Below, piece by piece: positions 9,955-21,983 of a stretch of 64,000 bases of DNA. Position 1 is the stretch's first letter. Every line of letters starts with the position of its first letter. Location of the stretch: assembly GCA_021234155.1 (NCBI GenBank), contig JAJEKV010000002.1, positions 4,973,795 through 5,037,794 of the forward strand, written 5' to 3'. The position numbers were made by a program, and so were the translations under genes. The notes beneath the pieces were generated by a model. The model saw only the letters and a list, made by a program, of their open reading frames with translations. It searched no databases and was not told the origin of the DNA. This stretch comes from Isoetes taiwanensis (taxonomy: Eukaryota > Streptophyta > Lycopodiopsida > Isoetales > Isoetaceae).

Positions 9955-12420
9955 ATACATGCAATGCATCAATTTTAGAGTAAAGAAGATAGACAAGATT
10001 ACTCATACCTCGAATCTAGAAGTATTTGTCAATGGCGTCTATAACCTCACAGGAATCAAACTTCATTCCATGAAAAGTATTGTCCCTGATGTATTTGATA
10101 ACCCTTCTCTTAAGACTGCAACAGTCAAAGCCCTTGTTTATAAATATGTGTATAAGATCGATGATATCCCTTGCAGCTCCAGTATGGCAGGAGTTGATGT
10201 ACAAACAAGGTAGAACTTGTGATAGGATTACATTTCTTGATTGATGATACGGTCTACACCCATCAGCATAAATAAATTTGATGGATCGAAAGGAAGGCAA
10301 TCTCCTTTGTCATATCTGACAGTTCTGTAAACACCATGTGATCTGTTTACTATCTCAATAGTTAAATTGAGAAAGTCAGCAGCCTATCCAAAGGTTTGAT
10401 TCAAAGGACCATTATTAGCAAAAATAGTTTCCTCTTTGATTCCAAGTTTGTCCAAGTCATAAATATGTATAGACTGCTCATTCAAGGCTGGTCCTTTGCT
10501 TAAGAATTCCCTGACCATAGGGCAATTTATGGCTAGCAAATCATCCATGTATCAAAAAACATATCTGAACATCTTAATAATGTCAAACTTACCTTGCACT
10601 GCCAGATCCTTGATAAACATTAGCTCGAACCAAGCAAGGTAGAGATTACACCATCCAGGACTACATGGAAAACCCATTGGTATACCACTAGCTTGTCTCC
10701 ATGTATTTTCTCTACTGCAATATAACAGTTAGTTAATAGCCAAATGTTGATATCAACAAACTTTTGTTGACTAATGTGTTGCCAGCATTTGCTATTGGGA
10801 GTGAATTTGAACCATTTAATTTTATAACCAGCTTCACGGCATTTTTTGATCCATAACTCATGCTTTTTGTGTTTCATTTCTTTTATAGTTCCAAGTAGCA
10901 TCAATTACTTTCTTCGTAGTACAGCATATGCCAGACTCCCCACTCAAGGGTATAGTTTCATAACATTTAGTAATGTCAGCAACAAAAACATCCTGAATTT
11001 TGCTATGGAGGTTTAGAGTGACATCATATATAGATCCCACTACCCAACAAAGGTTTATAGGTCCTGGCACCTACATGCAAATGCTTCCACACAGGAACTT
11101 AGCAATCTCAGGCCACAGAGTTAAGATTTCATTCAGGACTGTTGTAACAACTAGGGAAATTTCAGTATACACCGTGTTATGAGCATTTGTGATCCATTTG
11201 TAGTCCATTTTATGGGCTTTGAATTGCCAGCTTGAGCAGGAGTCTGCATCATTCTCGGAGGAGCTCTGATTCTGCTTTGAACACTGGTCGAAGGGGATTC
11301 AGAATGCTGTTTTTTTAAAAGCTCCTTTGCCTTTAGGGCCACCCATTCTGTTAAGAAAAGTCACTGGCTTAATGGTTTTTTCACAAATATCCACTAACTT
11401 ACATCTGGGGAAGTCCAGTTTAAGGTCTGCAAGAGGATCTGATGCCATTTTCATGGTCATTTCAATTAAAATGTTCCTTACTCCTAAGTAAGAAATAAAA
11501 GCAAGCACACTGGTCTTAAGGGTACTTTTCAGGCAGTTTCTTATGGATACCATCTGCCCAGCCACAGATATATCAGGGTACAGAATATGAAGGTTATTCA
11601 ACATGTACCAAACAACATGATCAACCCACGTCATGTTGTCCTTGCAAACTGAGTTATCAGGAATATTGCCCTTAGGCTCACAAGGGCACTTGAACTATGG
11701 GCAGAGTGTACGCCAAAGACGTTTGACATAGAAGTCTTCACGCTTAATAGAAGGGTACGCCATATGGCCTTTTTGGCTTATAAATATGCAGTCGCTTACA
11801 GGGCATTGTTTATCAAAAAATCTATTATCAATGCAAAGCTTAACCTTGAGACGGTTCATGTATTTGTCCATTCTGTGTGCAGCCTATTTGGCTTCTTCAA
11901 CTTGTTCCAATGAAACAGAACCCAAGATCATCCAAGCTTCAAGTGATATGGGTGCCACAGCACCAAAGTTTTTAGACCTCCAGATGCCCTGATTATATAG
12001 GGCTCCATTGCTCTCCACATGTCTGACGGGTATAATAGGGAACTTAATACTGTTGGCAAGAGTAAAAGCAAAATCATTACCTCTACATTGATATTTCCAC
12101 TTTTTGCCTTGATTGCTGCTTTATCTTGATCAGACAGCAGAATTTCCCCAAAGGGATCATCATTAGCACTAAGCATTTTACAACTATCCATGCTTTCAGT
12201 TTGTACAATGTTATCTCCTCCCTTAGATGGTATATTGCTATTGTTGGCATTGTTGAGGGCTGCTATTCCCTTCATAAAATCAGATCTAGCTATATCATCT
12301 TCGAGTGTCCAGTCAACAATTTTGGTAGGTAGTTCATATAGAGCATCTACAACATTGTTAACCTCATCCCAGTCATTCTTAGTGCTATTGAGTCGAGGGA
12401 TCAATTTCAGCTAGTTGCTA
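9955..12420 (-). pseudogene. decayed reverse transcriptase, Penelope-like or related family
   Basis: Minus-strand pieces in several frames contain the reverse transcriptase motifs in order: motif A as ADITKCYETIPL (about 10940), motif B as GIPMGFPCSPGWCNLYL (about 10650), and motif C as YMDDLLAINCP (about 10510-10540). A C-terminal stretch (10016-10300) follows. An upstream segment (11299-12404) is probably the N-terminal part. The GIPMG...SP form and the DITKCY motif fit the Penelope-like group better than LTR or LINE enzymes. No GIY-YIG endonuclease was seen. Stops and frameshifts occur throughout, so it is dead. The family call is from motif shape only. Confidence 0.7.
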
Positions 12421-12479
12421 AACCCCAAATGACTCATAAGAGAGTATCCATTAGGACCTTTAGTAGCTTCTTTCTCCGC

Positions 12480-15412
12480 AGAGATGGTTTGGCCAAGGGC
12501 GTCAGATGACAGCCAGGTGACACGGTATGGCCGGCAGCTGCTGTTGCTGGGTAGTATCTTTGACATGGTCATTTGCATGGGTCAGACAAAGGGTCGCCCT
12601 CCACCGGGCTTCACTTGTAGACAGGAGAACTGTGGGGGCGGCACCAAAGGTGGTGGATTACGTACAGCGCATCGCAGCAATGCCTATACTTGATCACTGC
12701 CAGCAGTCCGGACAGTGGCCGGACGCAGGAAGTAGACTCCACCATCAGCGTTTCGTTTGCAGATAGATTGGCAGCCAACCGAAAGCAATCGATTGCCCCA
12801 ATACCCCATGTACCACGGTTAAGGCCCCTGGACTATGATCATGCGGCGGTCCATGTAGGGATGTTTTGAGCATGAGTCGGCCGGGAGGCCGCAGAACTCC
12901 CCACACTTCAACAAAGACGCCCACCTGGAACCAGCCTCTTCGAGGGTAGGGGACAGATGCTTTGGGAGAGACCGCCTCGACGATCCACTGTGGGCTGCAA
13001 CCACCTTCCCCCCGCAGAATCACCGGTTCGATGACTTAATGTCGGAGCTGAAACGATGGTCGGCCAAGGCCGGACTCCCACCATTCACCAAGCAGTCAGC
13101 CCCACAATAACACCCGCCCTTCCTCAAGACCAAGAAAGCTGTGTACCTTTATGAGCACCAAAGAATGATGTTTGGTCTTCTAGACCGCCACCTTAGGGCC
13201 TTCTGGAGAAAGGTCTGAGTAAGCCCCGCATGTTCTACGTGAAATATTACCCCGAATAATGGGTGAGATACTTGCAGCAACTGTGATGACCCAATGGGGA
13301 AGCCGCACCGCATTCTCCGCATGTGCCTAGTAATCGGGGTCATCAAGGGGATGTCATACTGGCCTGCAACGCCGAAGGCGAAGGCAAAGCAGATTGGATG
13401 GTATGCGTGCAGAGCTTCTCAAGGGCCCGCCCCCAATGGTGCTTCTGCACAAAGACTCTTCAACAGGCATTGCAAGAAGGTTTCTCGCGACCGACTACCA
13501 AGAGTTGTGCCCATACAAAGTAGGGGACCCCACAACCCCCAACCATCGCATTCATTATGGTCGGGCCTGGCTTTGCCAAGTTGCTTGCCGGATTCTTGAG
13601 CGGGCATTGACACTTTGGGCAGAGGATGGAGAAGTGCGCGGGTCGAGACGCAGGCAAAGCCTTCCAGATTCTACTATTGACCATATCTTCATAACACTCA
13701 TAGAGGATAGCCTAATCGACGCCGACCACTGTGATCGTTGCTTTGTGGATTTCGCAGTTGAGGCTTTTGACACAAAGGCTCGGGATAAGTTGTGGGACCA
13801 TTGAGACAAACTAGGGACCCCCGTCGACTTGCGTAATGCTATATACTGCATTCATACCAGGCTTGCTCCGTCGCCGTCTCACACCGCCGGGGAGCCCGTT
13901 GTTAGTAGCATTGGGGTGCGCCTGCGCCCTATCCCACGCCGGCTTGTACATTGACCCAGCCTAGAAGAATGGCTAGCCGAACCTGGGAGGCGCCATTGAT
14001 GCACCACATAATCCCGCAACTCATATATGCCGATGATGTTGGCCCCGCTTGCATATACCCTGAGGACATGCAACGCCACCGGATGCTTTGGACACTTTCG
14101 CCAATTCACCGACATGAGAGTTAACTTGCCAAGACAAGGGTGTGGCCGGTCCCATCATCCCCGCACCCACGCCTTCCCTCATTCACTCTACCAGGGGGTG
14201 TAGTGGAGGTGGCTCACTTATAAGTATTTGGGCATTGAGTTTTCTACTACCACACACCGGAATGCATCCATCGTTACGTCGGTCACCGCAGTCGGAAAGC
14301 CCCCAGATGCAATGCAAAACAACAAATACCACAAAGGTAGTCAGATGCATGGGGTCACCAGCACACTTGTTCAGTGGCCTTGGTTGAACCGGTCCTCCTC
14401 TATGGGGCGTATGGGGGCGGTGATATCCCTCACCACTTGGAACGATCTAGAGCCGTGTACAAAAAAGCTTTCTTGGCGGGTAATCGGGAGTGAAATCCAC
14501 GGTCCCATATCGATCTTGCTCCAAGAGACAAAGCTTCCTTCCATTACGGAGGGTCGCTGGGAACGCCACATTATTTACTTCCGCATAAGGTGGTGGCTAT
14601 GGATGAAGCCCGGGCTGCCCAACCTTGCTTTGGCAAAGGGCGATGGGCCCCAAACACTCAAAGCCCGGGCTGGAAAGACAAGCAAGCCCTGGTTCTCGCT
14701 ATGGAATGTGGGCACACGTGATGTGGACCAAAGGTATACACCGGGAATGCGCCGCCTTGAAGCAAGATTTGGATGCTTGCTTCATGGCCAAGCTTTGGGA
14801 TGCAGAGGCCTTCGGCCACATGTCAAGGTGGCAAATTATCGACAACCGTTAATCCCATGCTCACGAGGGGCCCACACCACTACCGCGCACCCATCTACCC
14901 ATGAAAAGCCGGGGTGATTGCTTCCATTCGCGACAGTGCACACCACCTCCGATTGAGAGAGGAGATGGATTAGGGGAGCCGCGGGAGGACAGAGTTCCGA
15001 TGCCTTTGTGGCCATTGAGGATGAAAGTCACGCCCTCCGTGCCCGTTCGGCCGCACGCAGCATATCCTGCCTCGGTATGATGCTCGGTTAGTTGTGCCCC
15101 ATCGCCTTGCATGAGCTATCGAGCACGGCCTACCGAGGCTTGTTGGGATCAGACCGAGGTAATGGATGGCGGACGATTATGCCCCCGGTCCGGCATTAAC
15201 CTCACCGTGACTTGTGATTATGTATATAATCTGGCAAGATGTCAAAGATCCTTATTGCTACTAAGGTTTTTCCCAAACCCCTTGTAAGGTGGGTTTTTTA
15301 ATCCTCGGTAGTAATGTCACTGGCCGCTTGCTCTCTCTTTGTACTTGGGTCCCATAGGCGCTTGGTCTCCGTGGGACTATAAAATCATATTCTATTCTAT
15401 TCTATTCTCCAG
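12480..15412 (+). mobile_element. decayed LINE retrotransposon (AP endonuclease, reverse transcriptase, C-terminal zinc motif, TTCTA tail)
   Basis: Frame-shifted pieces follow LINE order. The AP-endonuclease end is at about 12540-12770 (FDMVICMGQTKG, FTCRQENCGGG, then VVDYV in another frame). The reverse transcriptase start is ADGMRAELLK-like near 13400. The palm motif DRCFVDFAVEAFDTKARDKL is at about 13731-13790, and catalytic YADDV is near 14028. A C-terminal zinc motif (RCLCG, then IEDESHALR one frame over) is at about 14998-15036. The 3' end carries GGTCTCCGTGGGACTATAAA and then (TTCTA)n at about 15390-15412. Stops and indels show it is inactive. It is visibly richer in G/C than its surroundings, which suggests a different mutational history. 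Confidence 0.85.
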
Positions 15413-15966
15413 AATTCTCTGATGTATTTTGTCGTTTTTTATGCAGCATAATAAAGTTTGAACATTCAATATTGTTCTTGTCATACCCCTAGCACACAAG
15501 TTCAGAGTTCCAAGTCGGAATCATTATTTTGAATTTAGTTACTTCTTGATTTTCATATTCAGTCTGTAACCATATATCCGAGATATGAGAAACCATGCAA
15601 TTAATGCATCAGCCAAAAGATATGAACAGCTAACTAGGCCTTTACACATAAACAAACCCAAAGACAAAACCTTATCCAAGGAAATATGGTAAGGTAAGAC
15701 CAAAGCACAGAAGTATCATAAAAAAACCGGCTTGAACTAGTTAGACCTAGCACAAACATCAGCTTCGGTCAAAAATGCCTGGCCTATAAAATGCAATAGG
15801 CTGAATGTGGTTCAAAGCTTGAAAGTTAAGACAAGTCCCTCTCTCTGGTATAGGCACCCGGTATCCGCAAAGAATCATTGTCATTTGCCTGAATCAACAA
15901 TCACCAATGATTGTAACATGTTTCTGAAAACGTATTTCCAAAACCTAGCTAAGAATATTCACATAC
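15413..15966. other. spacer with one dispersed repeat copy
   Basis: No gene is seen. The dispersed CGGCTTGAACTAGT repeat occurs at 15721-15780 after a short A-run. It diverges from the copy at 4922 after about 55 bases. Confidence 0.5.
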
Positions 15967-18900
15967 CTCTGGCCAAGCAAGGACAGCATCACGCCTATAA
16001 TCATCTTCCTGTCCAAACGAGCTCGCTTCAACAAGATCATCATCACCTGAGTCGGCACTCTGGGCAGAGCTTTCAACTATACTATTTATGATATATCAGT
16101 GAAATCAGTTTAAGGGCATTTACATTTGTATTTCATGTTCCTAGTTCTAGTATATGATAACATAATTAAACCTCAGCAAATATGTAAGAAACTCTGTACC
16201 TATAAATTGACTCTGAACTTTCATTCGCCAGGGGATTTGTTCCTCATTGCAAAGTATCCCAGATTTGAACCGACATTGCATAATCCATCATCAACATCCA
16301 CACAACCATTTGCGTGATATGTCCCATCATATTTTCCATCCTCGTGGAGCCATTAGAAGTATGCACATCGTTTGCAGCCTTCTACCATCGACCATTATGC
16401 TTCACGAGAACTTTCCTCCAATGTGTCATTAATTTCCATTTCACGCGGACATGCTAGAATGTTTTGATGAAAAGGATGGCAACTTACTCTCTCAAATCAG
16501 ACACGTTAAAAGTTAAACCGCAGCAGACCAAGGACGCCCTCAACAGAATTGCACTATCCATCCATTTGTCCCGGAATCCACATCGGGTGAGCTTGGCTTG
16601 CCATTTTGTCTAGATCCGACTTTCACCGGAGGAGGAACGGATTGCATAAGGTCATTTCACTAACACACCGATTTATTCAAGTCCAACCGTTCTTGAGCAA
16701 TAATGCTGCTTTCACACCGGCATTGCATAAATTAGTAAATGTGCACAATTCATAAATAATTACCATTTATAAGGATAAAAACTTAATACAAACTAGATTA
16801 TCAAAATTCTAATATATAGACTTCCATTATATTATTAAGTGTGAGATTACTATTGTTGACTAAAAACACAAGCACAAAAGAGAAGAGCAATGCAAGCACA
16901 GTATAATTATCGATATGCTGCATGAAGATGTTGAGATCTTCAGGATGTCATACCAGAAGAAAGATAATTCTACCTTCTTTTTACAAGAAATGGAAAAACC
17001 TCATTCAAGTACTTGTTTTTCTTATATGAATCTTTAACTTGCAGATCAAGACTAGAAGAAAATATGCATGAAGTAACTACTCAAAGGCTCTTATACAGAG
17101 AGGGCTCTAAGATACACAACCATTGGGTCCAACACATTTAAATTAAAATCCCCCTTAAACCCCCTTTGGTTTGGGTGCATATTCACACGGGGGGTGACTC
17201 CGGGCAACGAGAGCTGTTGGATAGGCATATTCACCCCTTATTCCTTAATCTACACCGTACGTAAAGTTCCTCGTTTGTGGGGTATGCAAGTACAAAATTT
17301 GCTATACTGTATAACAAGATTCGCAAAATACTATAAGATTTCAAGCAGAATACTATATAGTGTTGATTTCATACGTGCAAAATACAATTATGAGGGCTCT
17401 CGCCCTACGCCACCCCCGTGGTGAATATGCACCCAAACCAAAGGGGTTTAAGGGGATTTTAATTTAAATGTGTTGGACCCAATGGTTGTGTTAATTAATG
17501 TCAATGGTAATGTGTTGGTTGTTAATGTCAATGGTTGTTATGTGTTGGGGGTTTAATTTTTATATGTTGGATGTTAATGGTTTGTGTTGCAAAAAAAATT
17601 TTGCTCCCTTCGGGGGCCTTAAGGACATCACCCCCCTCCCCTGAGACAAAAATTTTAGAATTCAAACCGTAAAAACTAGAATTCATTTGAGGCTTTCATC
17701 AATTGTAACTTTTGAATTTCATCACAATAAAACAAATAGAACATAAGTAAAAGTTACCATAAAGATAGAGCAGATTGATCCCATTATTCGGAAACTCATA
17801 AAGTTTGCAACACCCATACACAAACATTTTTCAACCGGAATTTAACAAAGAACCTTGGCCTCCATGGATTCTTGTGGTGAGAAACCAAAGTGGGAAACTT
17901 TTTCTCGCTTGTTAGCACAAGGATCTAGAAGCCTCAAAATCTAAAATGCATGGTAATTTTTGCAGGCTTCATTCGGAATGAGCCATAAAACAATATCCAA
18001 TAGCGCAATCCTCAGATAATCACCGGTAGGATGTAAAAGCCTACCAAACCCGGCCGGAAAATTGCTGTTTTAGCATAGATAACTTAACCAAACATATCCA
18101 TATCATACACTATCAAAAAAGATCTCGGAGAGAGCTTTTCCAACATAATAAAAAATCATCTCAAACAGAGCTCGGATCAAAAAGTTATGATAAGAAATGT
18201 GTTGCCTACGGGAAATCAAGACTACATGCGCCCCTTCATGTGCCCATTATGCACTACACACACAAAAGAGGGCTTTTTGTTGTGAGCCATTGGTTGTTGA
18301 CCATTATGCACCACACACACAAAAAGAGCTTTTGTTGTGAGCCATTGGTTGTTGACCATTATGCACCACACGCGACAAAAAAAGGGCTTTTGTTGTGAGC
18401 CATTGGTTGTTGACCATTGAAAAAAAAAGGCTAAAATCAATGGCTCGGAAATGATGCACTCTAGATGTAATGATTAGTACATCCATTTGAATACATCAAT
18501 AAATCATAGGAAAACCTTAGTGAAAAGCGTGCATAAACACAAAGAAAACCCCCTGTTATTATGCTACATATGAGGGCTCTAAGATATACAGGCCAGACTC
18601 CTAATCACACATTTTGAAGACTCGATAAAATAACACGGATTATTTAGGCCCACCTTTGCAACACCTCAAAGTGCATTTTGAAAATGGCAGCTTAGTCAAA
18701 ATGCGCATCATCTAGGAGCCAAATAAGAAAATGGCTTCTTTGATAAACGAAAAGGATGAGATTGTCGATTCACGCCAAGAATGCAGGAGGCCGTTGAACT
18801 ATCTCTTACTTTATCGATCCCATATAATGTAGCATTGTCACACCGAAAGCATAAAAATCATAAACAAAACAGCTAAACTTTATTAAACTGAAAGAAAAAA

Positions 18901-20363
18901 GGCTTTGCAAACCTTGAGCAACAAGCCAAAAGCTAGATCATCACGTGTCTGATGGCCCTGTTAGAGATATAGCGAATATTGTAACAAAAGATCCTAACTG
19001 ATTATTTCAAAAGTTTGGATCACATAGATTTCAAATACTTGGCCATATATAACCTCATTTAGGTCATTCAGTGAAGGAGTCCGCTCCACAATCCTTGCCT
19101 ATTATTCAAATTGCACGAGAATTCCAAATTCAAAAATTTATTCACTTCATTTACTTGACAATATGCAATAACTATTGTCTAAGATGGCAGCTACTGAGTC
19201 AGCAGAGTTAAGCAGACCTACCATTCATATTAAGCAGAGTTTGAACACTTAAAAATCCAACTTGCTTCACACACACCCTATTCAGAGGTTCAATTATTTG
19301 CCCCGGTTTCAGAAGGCTTGCCTAACAAAAACTACATCATTGTTACTACTGAGATTTATTTGCTTTTCCCCCTTCTTACTTTGTAACTTCATCTTTTTCC
19401 TTTTTTACAATTCTTACAATAAGATTCATAGCCCCAGGACCAATGTTGTCATGTAACGCCCCAGACAAGTACGGTATTAGACGCATTGCCGCACAGGACG
19501 CTTTAGAAGGCGTTGGAGTTCAAAGCACGCTAAGCACGCTTTTTGGTTTTGTTTAGTACACGCGACAAGACGCTATGCACGCCTAGTACGTCTAGTACGT
19601 CTAGTACTTCTGCCAAATGTCCATTTGCCCATTTTTCATAGTTATGCTATCTGACCATGGGCCTCGCTACCAAAGGATTTAATCTCTTTGCACTCCTATT
19701 AAATATATATGAAATTGCAATTATTTATACAAAAAAAAGGAGCTGTATTCATAGGAACCTGTATTATATAATGATAAGAAGCAACGTGAACTAAAGCAAA
19801 GCCTTAGTTCACGTTGCTTTGCAATAAGGTACACAAGATATGTTGATTTTTTTTGCATGTTACTTTAGATAAAGATACTTTTGCATGTTACTTTAGATAA
19901 AGATACTTTTGCATGCTCCAAGTCCCTAATTAACTTGCCAAATGATGTATTAGCTTGGTAAAAATGATGTATTTCACCCTAGCAATGGGCCTAAGGGGTG
20001 CAAGGAAAAGTAAGGGCCATATTGTAGAAAGTTGCATTTAGACATGTTTAGTACCTTATTAGGACGTTAAGTACGTCCCGTACAAGTACTTATGATAAGT
20101 ACAGTACTTAAAAAATTTCAAAGAAGTTTTGCAGTTTTTTTTCATGTACAGTACGTCTAGTACTTTCCATGAGGTACTGGACGTCCACAAAGGATACGTA
20201 CGCGTACGTAAACAACACTGCCCAGGACGCATCCTTAGAAACATGATGCAATTCAAATTTCTCAGGCAAAGAAAACAACCTCAACTCCATTTGGAAAGCA
20301 AAATGAAGTAAGATCCTTGCTTCTCAGTGGTAAACGCTTCCCGGGAGGATATTTGAAGACCAC
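15967..20363 (-). CDS. DENN-domain protein gene, partial, at least five recognisable exons
   Basis: DENN proteins act as guanine-nucleotide exchange factors for Rab GTPases in membrane traffic. Exons in transcript order: 20280-20363 (VVFKYPPGKRLPLRSKDL then FCFPNGVE); 19039-19098 (ARIVERTPSLNDLNEVIYGQ, bounded by AG and GT); about 18654-18850 (DNATLYG, EIVQRPP, RSHFLI, KMHFEVLQ); about 16200-16390 (DGTYHANGCVDVDDG, SPLANESSESIY); 15967-16081 (SADSGDDDLVEASSFGQEDD then AVLAWPE). The first three match the uDENN region of plant DENN proteins. The last two are acidic linker and are assigned by strand and position only. The third and fourth exons need frame changes, so the locus is either a pseudogene or carries sequencing indels. 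The 5' exons and the cDENN core were not found. Confidence 0.68.
16391..17114. other. probable intron sequence, nothing recognised
   Basis: AT-rich DNA between candidate DENN exons. I see no further exon or transposon terminus. Confidence 0.45.
17115..17490. mobile_element. non-autonomous foldback DNA transposon, 376 bp, about 80-bp terminal inverted repeats
   Basis: The left end CACAACCATTGGGTCCAACA and the right end (inverse identical) pair for about 80 bp, differing only by single-base indels in C/G runs and one base near the inner end. A central single-copy part of about 215 bp carries no coding signal. I could not find a clear target-site duplication, so the superfamily is undetermined. 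Confidence 0.85.
17491..18237. other. short degenerate TTAATG-rich repeats, otherwise nothing recognised
   Basis: 17491-17580 holds irregular repeats of GTTAATGTCAATGGTT and TATGTGTTGG that look like decayed extensions of the inverted repeat to the left. The rest is AT-rich with no gene. Confidence 0.5.
18238..18420. repeat. tandem repeat, three units of about 63 bp
   Basis: Each unit carries CCATTATGCACYACAC, then an AAAAGAGGGCTTTT-like core, and ends GAGCCATTGGTTGTTGAC. Units differ mainly in A-run length. It lies in a probable intron of the DENN gene. The reading frames that cross it on the minus strand are by-products of the repeat. Confidence 0.88.
19441..20220. mobile_element. non-autonomous hAT element, 780 bp, with 8-bp target-site duplication
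   Basis: The left terminus CAATGTTGTC and the inverse of the right terminus, CAGTGTTGTT, form short imperfect inverted repeats of hAT type. CCCAGGAC flanks the element at 19433-19440 and 20221-20228, a perfect 8-bp duplication. The body contains repeated TACGTCTAGTA-like steps, a perfect 16-bp-arm hairpin and a direct repeat of GATAAAGATACTTTTGCATG at 19866-19915. No transposase is encoded. It sits between the first two recognisable DENN exons. Confidence 0.9.
19779..19819. repeat. perfect hairpin inside the hAT element
   Basis: AAGCAACGTGAACTAA at 19779-19794 is exactly inverted at 19804-19819, with a 9-base spacer. It is probably a structural remnant or nested foldback. Confidence 0.9.
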
Positions 20364-20769
20364 CTGATAATAACAATTTAATTAGTGAGTATAACAGAAG
20401 GTGCCAACGACTTTCTCCAAGCAAACAGTTCAAGCTTAATTTGTTATGGATGATATTTTGGACTCTCTAGCAGATGAGAGCCATTAGAATACCTGTTGGT
20501 GCCTGAAAAAATGTAGTCAGCTCCGTTTTAGAACTTATCGCAACTGTTTGCTCTTTTATTACTTCTGCTACTGCCGGACTTGCAGGGCTTCACCTCTTGG
20601 GGTCGCCACTGCCCAATGCTCGGTCTGTCTTGATGGTTAGGCGGTTCAAACACCAGCGACCTATGGTGCAGGTGACCGCCAGTTTACAGGGAATAGCGGA
20701 TTTGGAGCAGTTTTTGGCATATCCTATGTATATTTCAGCATATACTTTGAATATGCCGAAAACCCACAT

Positions 20770-21812
20770 GAGCGAGGGTTTGCCCTCCTAGGGGCAACCC
20801 AAAAAGAGCATGGAAAAGAAGAAAGGGAAAGGAAAGGAAAAAATGGCACGAGAAAAAAGGGGGGAAATCGAGAAATGAAGCGAAAAAAGGGCATGGGAAA
20901 AAAAGGAAGAGGGAAAAGGTGAGGAAAGGAGAAAAAGAAGAAAAAGGGAAAATAAATAGAAAAAGGGAGGGCGAACGAGCACGAAAAAAGGGGAAGAGGG
21001 CTAAAAAAAAGGAAAAGGGGCACATGAAAAGGTAGGGAAAAGGGAATGGGAAAAAGGCATAGGAAAAGGGAAGGAGAAACGGAAGAGAAAGGGGAGAAGG
21101 AAAGGGAAAAAGTGCATGAGGAAACGGGGAAGTGCGAGGAAAAGATGAAAAAGGAAGGAAAAGGAAAAATAAAAAGGGAGGCAGAAAGGGAGAAAGAGAC
21201 GGGAGAAAAGGCACGAGGAAAAGCGGAGAGAGAAATGGGAAAAGAGAAGGGGAAAAGGGCACAGGAAAAAGAGAAGAGAGAAATGGTGAGAAAAGGTGAT
21301 TAGAAAAGGGGGAAAAAGAGCATGGGGAAAGAAAAAAAAAAGGAGGGAAATGAGCACGAGAAAAGAGGAAGAGGGTATTTGAAAACGAGGAACGTGGGCA
21401 CATGAAAAAGGTGGGGAAATAGAAACGAAAAAAGGGCATGGAAAAAGAAAAAGGGAAAGGAAAAGGGAAAAGGAAAAGGAAAATGAAGGAAAAAAATAAA
21501 GGGAAAAAGTGCACGGGAAAAAAAGGAAGGATGGGGAAAGGATGAAAGGGAAGTGAAAAAGTCTGCAAAAAAAGGAAATGGAAAAAGAGGAAGGGGAAGG
21601 GGATTAAGAAAAGAGAAAAGAAAAAAATGGAAAAAGAAAACATGTAGGGAAAATGAGGAAGGGAAAAGGAAACATGAAAGCGTGTAGCAAGATGATGAAA
21701 AAGGAAAAATAAAAAGGAAATGAGGGATAAAGCAAAAGGCAAAAGGAAGGGGAACAACATCGAATGCAACAGAAACCTCTTATAGTGCAGTAATGTTGGG
21801 CACTATTACTAG
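20770..21812 (+). mobile_element. Helitron-like remnant with polypurine body
   Basis: From about 20810 to 21770 the plus strand is almost only A and G. It ends with a block shared with the elements ending at 38340 and 41215 (AGCAAAAGGCAAAAGGAAGG, then AATGC, then TATAG). A decayed hairpin (GTGCAGTAATGTTGGGCAC) and ATTACTAG followed by T close the element at 21812. Helitron 3' ends have this hairpin-plus-CTRR form. The 5' TC end was not located. The long Phe/Pro/Ser-rich frames on the opposite strand are compositional and are not annotated. Confidence 0.7.
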
Positions 21813-21983
21813 TTGATTTTTATCATCCGATGAGATCAGTTGGCCTATGGGACCAAACAAGGAATACAACAAGCATATTACTGCTAGGATTTAAAACCCC
21901 CCACCTCAAAGGGTTTTTTAGGGGAAAACCTTGGCAGTAATAGATATGCTGAGAGACTATACAATGATATATGCCAATGTGTG

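Noticed and set aside
13394-13851. Separate host gene encoding the VDFAVEAFDTKARDKLW stretch
   Set aside because: This is the LINE reverse transcriptase palm motif, in order with the endonuclease and zinc motifs of the same decayed element.
18222-18486. Minus frames with repeated NGQQPMAHNK peptide
   Set aside because: Produced by the 63-bp intronic tandem repeat; frames shift between units.
20724-21769. Long minus-strand frames rich in Phe, Pro, Ser, Leu (up to 344 codons)
   Set aside because: They lie opposite a near-pure A/G tract, which lacks the triplets that give stops on the other strand. Codon content follows base composition and no domain is present.
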